DNA of 64,000 nt from Chlorops oryzae (lineage: Eukaryota; Arthropoda; Insecta; Diptera; Chloropidae). Both the position numbers and the translations under genes were made by a program. Below are positions 57,973-64,000 of the stretch, piece after piece (the stretch's first letter is position 1; each line of letters begins with the position of its first letter). A model generated the notes under the pieces. That model saw only the letters and a list, made by a program, of their open reading frames with translations, made no database searches and had not been told where the DNA came from. The DNA is taken from positions 35,438,060 through 35,502,059 of the forward strand of contig CM035806.1 in NCBI GenBank assembly GCA_020466095.1. The letters are read 5' to 3'.

Positions 57973-58181
57973 TGATTTGAGCGCGCGCACAAAAGAATAT
58001 GGGAATTCCGTCCAACATGCCGTATGAGTGATGATACGCTTTACTACTACATTTCAACTGAAATGAATTATCAAAAATTACCCAGCGTAAGCAGAGTACG
58101 TTAGTTTTGTGAGGATCTTGTAAGGGCCGGAATTATGCTCCGCTAGGATAGACAATATATGTATATGTATGTATATACGAG

Positions 58182-58740
58182 TAAGGTGGATCGTTTTATT
58201 CGACAAAAAATTAATAATAATTCCCCAAGTAACGCAAGATTTCTCGATTTTTTCCGAATGGATAGCCCCAGGGAACCCCAGGTCATAACAGAATTTTTTT
58301 CTTGCGCTTTTTCACACAAAGATCCATCTTTAAAATGCCTAAAAGCGTGCTACAAATTATTACAGAAAATGAAATTTCTACCTAGTGAAAAATATGTTTT
58401 AATTCAATTTTCTTTTTTGATTCTTAGAATAATTTTAGGCATGAGAAATATATAAATTTCAGCTTGAAGAATCAACTTTAATCGGTCATTTCCAAATAGA
58501 TATTAAAGAAAATATAAATTTTTTTTCAATGGCTTTGGCTGTGCGAGATGAAGAAGCGATGTTTTTTTTTTTTTTTGCTTTTTGAGATGTTTTCACCAAC
58601 AATAATAACAAAAATAAGTCGAATATAGCATGAAAAAACTTTGTTTATAAAAGCGCAGGACTAAAATTCACATTTGATCTATGGTTTCTTCGGCATAATT
58701 ATTAAGCGGAATAGGAGGTTAACAAATCGATCCACCCTAA
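58182..58740. mobile_element. TAGGGTGGATCG TIR element
   Basis: TAAGGTGGATCGTTTTATTCG at the left and AACAAATCGATCCACCCTAA at the right form the TIRs. The 98-residue plus frame at 58159-58455 overlaps the left end and continues inside; I cannot relate it to a transposase. A single GGTGGATCGATTTTTTAACC end is also seen at 32237. Confidence 0.6.
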
Positions 58741-60163
58741 TGTGCATGGCTCGCCGGTAATCTGTATTATTTATTTATTTATTTATTTCGATTCCAACAA
58801 TTTAAAACAGATATCGATGTAGGTACATACATTGCAACATTTTGTGAGTGCAATCAAATTTATTGTTATGGATTTTTATTTGTTTCGCTCACAAATTTTG
58901 CCCGCAGTTTGCTTACGTCAAATTTGATTTGTTTTTATTACATGTCAATAACACTAGCGTCCGTCCGCCAGTGAGAATTTAGTATCGTCTGCAAGATGTC
59001 ATTTACAGTACATGACATGACAAAATTGCTTGATCGTTTTAATTTATACATATAATATTATCTCAACTCGCTTCTGATAGATGTGAGTTAGTTACAAACG
59101 AAGCTCGTTGTTGTAAGGCATGCACTGTTGAGAAATTTTCCCTTAACTCATTAAAAAGGTAGCCGAGTGCAGGCACACAATGTCCATATACTCAAAGAGA
59201 ATAGCTCATGGGAAGCCACTTAGTTAATTACTTTTGAAAGCAATTAAGTATGACTCCATTATTTCCTAAAGAATATATATAGAAGAATATTAAACAATCG
59301 TTCAGTATGTTGGAATTGGAAAAGCAATGAAAAATGACAATCGATTTTAGATTTGAAATTGAATTCAAATCTGAAATGCTGTAGTCACGCTCAAATGAGT
59401 TCAGTGTGCACAATGTGTATAGTAAATGTCCCCTGCAGGACGTGCGAGTAGTTAAACAAGAACGTTTCGCAGTTGCCAGTGCCATCAGAAACTGTAAACT
59501 CATCTCCACGTGCTTTTCGGAATATACAAGGAACGCAAAAGTGGATTGAGCCCTAGATAAACCGACTTTAACGAGGAACAGAGTGAAGTTCGCCATTTCG
59601 ATAGAATTTTGACGAAATATCTGTATATTTATAATTTAAAGTTGAAGCTAGATTGAAAATATCCCTGTAGGAATTGCTATTATGCTTACAAAAATTGGAA
59701 AGAGTGAGCCCTTATTCAAGTGATTTTTTTCGTTCGTAGAAAGGTCATAATATCCGCTTTGCAGCGAACGCTTAATGACATTGTCCTGCTGAGATTGAAA
59801 GAGGAATCATAATTGTACTTCCGAACAGCTTTAATGTTGCAGAGTCTTGTCCCTGCTGGGGAAAAAAAAAATTTGTTCATCTCGAAGAAGCTCTACACTA
59901 AAAGAGACTGTTGACGTCACTCCTCAGTGATTTTTCTCAATGGGGTTCTTGCAGAATTCACTGGCAGAGTTCGTACATATATATTCAAGTGCATTGCATT
60001 ACTCGTAATGAAATTTAAGTTAAATATCAATAGACTCAGAAAGTCGAACTCGCAAAGGAAATTGGCAAAAATCATTTCAGCTGCAAGAATCGAAGAAGGT
60101 TCAAAATGGAAATTTGTTTTACTTAAGCGAACGTAATTTTTTTTTAAAGCCATATACATATGG
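58741..60163. other. Intergenic, no confident gene
   Basis: A TTTA tract at 58769-58790. A 122-codon minus frame (59596-59228) starts with a fair ATG context, but I see no known motif or clear splice structure. Words at 59889-59945 (CTCTACACTAAAAGA, GACGTCACTCCTCAGTGA) recur in altered form at about 60360-60400. Confidence 0.35.
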
Positions 60164-60900
60164 GGCATTCCATGTGAAAACGACATAAGAAAAAATATTG
60201 CAGTTACAAAAAATGACCCTATTAAAGATTTGTTTTTTGTAGAATTTTCCACTTCTGAGCATTTAATGTACAATTGACCTGCAATTTTGAAACGGATCTA
60301 ATTTACTTCGAAGCTATTATGAGAGTCGTCCCTGCAAAATATAAAATTGTTTCTACAATAAGCTCTAACTAAAAGAATTACGTCATCGCTCAGTGACTAA
60401 TGGGGATATTGGAAGTCATTGGCTAAGTGTCGACTAAACTTCGAAGTCGCAATGATTTTCGCTAATTTTAAGTAAAACAAAGACTTAAAAGGAACGAAAA
60501 AAGGCAACAAATATCTTACTCAGTATCGATAGAAGCAAAATGAACACTTTGTTTTACTTTTAAGCGAAGCATAAATTTTTTAATTTCTCATATAAGGGGC
60601 TTCCACTTGAAAAATAAAGAAAAAAATTGCAGTATTATCACAAAAAAAAATTTTGTATTTGACTTTAAGACCGTTAACGGCTCGCGACAAGCTGCAACAA
60701 AATAAGTAATTTTGCTCGTTTATCGAGCATTGGTAAATTCCTAATTGCGCACCAATATGTGTTGCAATTTCTCAGACAAAGTCAACCGTATCAGAAATGT
60801 ATTTTCAACAAAAAGTTTGCTGTCTCGATGAGTATATACAAAAAAAAATTGAAAGATTCGGGGACATCACAAAAAAGTTGTCGTTTTCACATGGAATGCC
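60164..60900. mobile_element. GGCATTCCATGTGAAAACGAC TIR element
   Basis: The 21-mer starting GGCATTCCATGTG at the left occurs exactly inverted at the right end (to 60900). The 737 bp between have no coding potential. Confidence 0.78.
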
Positions 60901-61324
60901 TAACCATGCATCGCTTTTGGGTAGAATCTTCAATTTTAGCCGCGATAAAGCCGCAAAATTTTAATAATATAAGTATATTTCTATAATTCGAATTCTAGAA
61001 TTTGGAATCATCCTGATGAAGGCGGAAGCGAAATCGCCGAAAAACGTATAGAGAAATATACAAAATAAAGCGATTGAAATAAAAAATCAAAATTCCAAAT
61101 CATCTTATTTTACTTGAAACAGTTTCAACGCAACAGATTCGAAAGCACATCACATTTAATAGGTCTGTTCCCGTACTGTACGAAACTGCGCAAAACTTCC
61201 CAATTTTACCGAAAACTGTTACAGTAGTTTCGCTATATAAGAAAGTCGATTTTGCCAAGAAATTTTATTCTTATATCCGGTTTTTTGTTATATAAGAACC
61301 CGTTTATAAGAAAATTCTTTCTTA

Positions 61325-61954
61325 TAGCACTGACAAACATAGGTATTTTACACCATGATGGTGTCAAGTCTAGGTGACACACATAGGTATTTCTCAAAAG
61401 TCTACCTTAGCCATCATAGACTTTTTATAGACTTCACACTACATTGAAAGGGAGGATTTATTGTGGACTTCTTAAATTGATATGGCAACGCTGCACAAAA
61501 TTAAACGAAATATCAGTGGTATTCAAGCAACAGTGCAAATCGCAGTGTGCAATATTTGCACTGCTTTTTTTGTACGCAATTTGACAAGTGCAAATATTGC
61601 ACACTGCGTTTGCACTGTTGCTTGAATACCACTATCGATTATTTTATCGGGAACCAGATGCTTAAATTTCTAATTTCAAGTAATTTACGCGAAATGCATG
61701 AAATTAATTCCATCGTATAGATTTATATAACAAACAAACGAAATTTTCATGGATTCTTTTGAGATAAAATTGAGGCTAAATGCTACCAAAATGTTTTTAT
61801 TGTTTTTTTATTGTTTTAATTTTCAATTATCAGCTGTTTTAAAGAAGTCCGCAATAGAAATCCACAATCAATTGTAGTGTGTCACCCCAACATAGACTTC
61901 TTTCATTGTAGTGTGAAGTCTATAGACTTTACACCATATGTCTGTCAATGCTAT
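61325..61954. mobile_element. Middle TIR element of the nest
   Basis: TAGCACTGACAAACATA at the left and TATGTCTGTCAATGCTA at the right. AGACTTCACACTACA and TGTAGTGTGAAGTCT also pair further in. Lies within 61162-62316. Confidence 0.75.
61515..61633. mobile_element. Inner AGTGGTATTCAAGCAACAG element with 3-bp duplication
   Basis: AGTGGTATTCAAGCAACAGT and its exact inverse bound 119 bp. ATC stands on both sides (61512-61514, 61634-61636). Same family as the insertion in exon 6 of gene C. Confidence 0.85.
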
Positions 61955-62158
61955 TATAAAAAAAAAACTTTGATAAGAAAATTTTTTCTTATATAAACTA
62001 CCGATATTTGAAAATCTGGGTATTAAATTTTTGATAAAAACCAAGTTTCTTATACAAAAATTTTTTCCATACAAAAAGAATTTTTGGTTTTGGTAAACAG
62101 CTTCTTAAATTCGGGTTTTTCTTACATACAAGTTTCTTATATAGCGAAACTACTGTAC

Positions 62159-62254
62159 CGTACTTCACGATTGTGCAACTGAGAGAGATTTTTCCAGAAG
62201 ACAAAGACAAATACTTTGTCAAAATCTTTCGCATTTGCGCAATCGTGAAGTACG
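62159..62254. mobile_element. Small CGTACTTCACGATTGTGC element
   Basis: CGTACTTCACGATTGTGCAA at the left is matched by TTGCGCAATCGTGAAGTACG at the right, 96 bp. It interrupts the right arm of 61162-62316 exactly where the left arm is continuous (CTGTTACAGTAG). Confidence 0.8.
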
Positions 62255-62646
62255 ATAACAATTTTCGGTAAAATTGGGCAGCTTTGCGCAGTTTCGTGCA
62301 GTATGGGAACAAAACCAATAATGAACTTGAGAAATGCTTCAATGCTACAGAATCGATCGAGGGGAAAATTGACCATAGAAAATGCCATTTCCCCATTTCC
62401 ATCAATTTTTCCGCAAACAATGCACTTTCTCATTCATTTTCATTTCATTTTCATTTATTATGATTTCAGGAATCCTAGCACAGTTAGAAAATCTATCTTA
62501 TAGTTAGTGCTTGTCAATAGAACGACTTAATTTGTTTAAAGAGAGCTTAAAGAGAGCCTAGAAAAATTTAAAAATAAAATTAAGAAGTTAAAGTCAGTTT
62601 AAATTGAGTTTAATTCAAGGTATGAAAAAAAAAGGTTAAGTGCTTT

Positions 62647-63640
62647 TTACATTACATTACTTATCTTTTGAAGGTCGTAGGGCAGCGTATTCCACAGGCG
62701 AATAGCATTTATTAGGAATTGCCTTTCTGAAGTAAGCGTTTTGTATCTTATAGGAATAATTTTGTTGTTTCTATTTGATCTGGTGAAATTTAGACGATTA
62801 TAGATATGTTCCGGTGATTTGGTGGATATAATTTTTTGTAAAAGGAGGAGAACACGAAGTTGCAAGATGCTATTAAATGGCATTCCATACAACAGAAAAC
62901 TATGTTGGGATATATGGTCAAAGGGTTTACGATTGAAAACATAACGTGCTATGTTATTGAAGGCGATATTTATTTTTTTTTTTTGTATTAATAAAATCGC
63001 AGTTGGCAAAAATTTCACAACCATACAGCAAAATCGGCATGAGGTATGCTTTACTTAAAAGTTCACGTATCCTATATGGTGTAAATGCTTGGGATGCCCG
63101 TAGTGCACGTAGCATACCATATATTTTACCCACTGTCGAAGATATATGATTGTTCCAGGTGAGAGTTCGATTAAAAGTCAGACCGAGATTTTTAGCATGA
63201 CTCACGTATTCAATCCTTTGCCCGTTGAGTGACAAAGTAGGAACAAGCGATGTATATATTTCTTTTTTACTGATAACAAGATATTTGGACTTGAATGGAT
63301 TAAGAAAAAGACAGTTTTTACTAGCCCATTTGTTAATAGTGTCTAAGTCATCATTCAGTCGTCTAACACATGTTGCGATTGAGTCTTTACAACAGCTCGT
63401 GTATAGCTGCACATCATCAGCATATAACATATATGTATGTATTTTACAAAAATTAAGTTGCTCAGGGAGATCATTTATATATAAGTTGAAAAGTAGTGGA
63501 CCCAAAATCGATCCCTGTGGAACACCTCTTTTAATATATAAAGGTTTTGAAAAAGAATTGCCAATACACGCTAATTGACTTCTGCTGCCTAGATAAGATT
63601 TAATTAAATTCTTGGCTGAATTTGAAAACGTGAAGCATCG
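62647..63640 (-). mobile_element. 5'-truncated LINE (non-LTR retrotransposon) reverse transcriptase
   Basis: Minus-strand coding remnant of a non-LTR retrotransposon. Order: AKNLIKSYLGSR, GVPQGSILGPLLFNLYINDLP, the catalytic YADD (plus 63413-63424) in MLYADDVQLYT, then WASKNCLFLNPFKSKYL, a thumb region with YVSHAKNLGLTFN and LLYGCEIFANCDF, and a C-terminal part ending AIRLWNTLPYDLQ. The first third of the RT domain and all of ORF1 and the endonuclease are missing, as expected after 5' truncation. A frameshift lies in a 12-base A-run (plus 62973-62984): the frame that ends shortly after FINTKKK is taken over by the one reading INIAFNNIARYVF. The clade (jockey, I or CR1-like) cannot be settled by eye. 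Confidence 0.9.
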
Positions 63641-64000
63641 GGTTCAAATTTCAAATTTCAAATTTCAAAATAATGTCAACGGATAAACGTCAATGAAAAC
63701 TGAAAGCAAGCATACGTACAATTGGAAAAACTCTACGAGTGTTTATCAAAATTGAACAAGAAGAAGCATAGGGCTCCAGTGCCTACACCTTGTTAAATAC
63801 ACCTTGGCCATAATCATGAATAATAAAAAGAAAAAGAAAAAAAAAAATCGGCCAAAGTCAATAAAATTGATTATTTTGATACTTTGTTTATCATTCATCA
63901 CGGATTGACGTTTTTCAAATTAAAATTGAATAAACAAGAGCAGAAAATCTTTTCAATCGCAGTTTCAAATAACTTTCGACGTCCCTCACCGAAACTGGGG
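63641..64000. other. Right edge, no gene seen
   Basis: A short TTTCAAA repeat at 63648-63667 borders the truncated LINE. Nothing else is recognisable. Confidence 0.4.

Larger units (their letters stand above)
61162..62316. mobile_element. Outer TIR element of a four-level nest
   Basis: Arms of about 80 bp: GGTCTGTTCCCGTACTG, then CCAATTTTACCGAAAACTGT and AGTAGTTTCGCTATATAAG at the left; the inverse at the right, where it is interrupted by a small element at 62159-62254. TTCTTATAT words fill the inner flanks. Confidence 0.82.

Noticed and set aside
59228..59596. 122-residue minus frame starting MANFTLFLVKVGLS
   Set aside because: Best-looking orphan frame of the intergenic DNA, but I see no motif, splice partner or promoter, and this length arises by chance in 64 kb; a homology search would decide.

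Overview
This 64 kb window is AT-rich animal nuclear DNA. It has short GT-AG introns, polyadenylation signals, microsatellites, many terminal-inverted-repeat (TIR) elements, a mariner transposon and a LINE. The genes are SV2-like major facilitator superfamily (MFS) transporters of the kind found as tandem clusters in flies. I read it as a higher dipteran, possibly a true fruit fly (Tephritidae); that is inference from gene family and repeat style, not proof.

Genes. Three SV2-like paralogues lie head-to-tail on the minus strand. Gene B (30663-36536) is intact: 10 exons, 523 codons. Gene A (919-6319) has the same 10 exons with matching phases and lengths, but one extra base in exon 8 shifts the frame and removes the last ~80 residues. 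Gene C (17571-21390) is a decayed copy: a stop codon, an A-run frameshift, a small TIR element inside exon 6, a broken exon 7, a small insertion and a lost donor in exon 8, and no visible exons 1, 9 or 10. Exon lengths of 162, 163, 122, 108, 284, 128 and 65 bp recur between copies, which lets each lesion be located exactly. A terminal exon of an unrelated plus-strand gene (521-756) converges on gene A at the left edge.

Repeats. 1-6.3 kb is gene A with unclassified repeats in its introns. 6.3-17.5 kb is intergenic and holds pogo-like and other TIR elements, a mariner (9538-10830) whose transposase has a single TGA stop, nested in two other TIR elements, and an element with a perfect 8-bp target duplication (15001-15232). 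17.5-21.4 kb is pseudogene C, with a C-poor (GATGGTGTT)-type satellite in its intron 2. 21.4-30.6 kb is TIR and tRNA-derived elements. 30.6-36.5 kb is gene B. 36.5-64 kb has no gene I can support: it holds a 205-bp-arm hairpin (37662-38097), long and short copies of a modular repeat family with terminal hairpins, nested TIR elements (46-47, 53-54 and 61-62 kb) and a 5'-truncated LINE (62647-63640).

The window as a whole is a transporter gene cluster shaped by local duplication followed by gene loss and heavy transposon traffic. The most unusual signals are the graded decay of the three paralogues, the long foldback upstream of gene B, the repeat superfamily with conserved end hairpins, and the multi-level element nests that give relative insertion ages.
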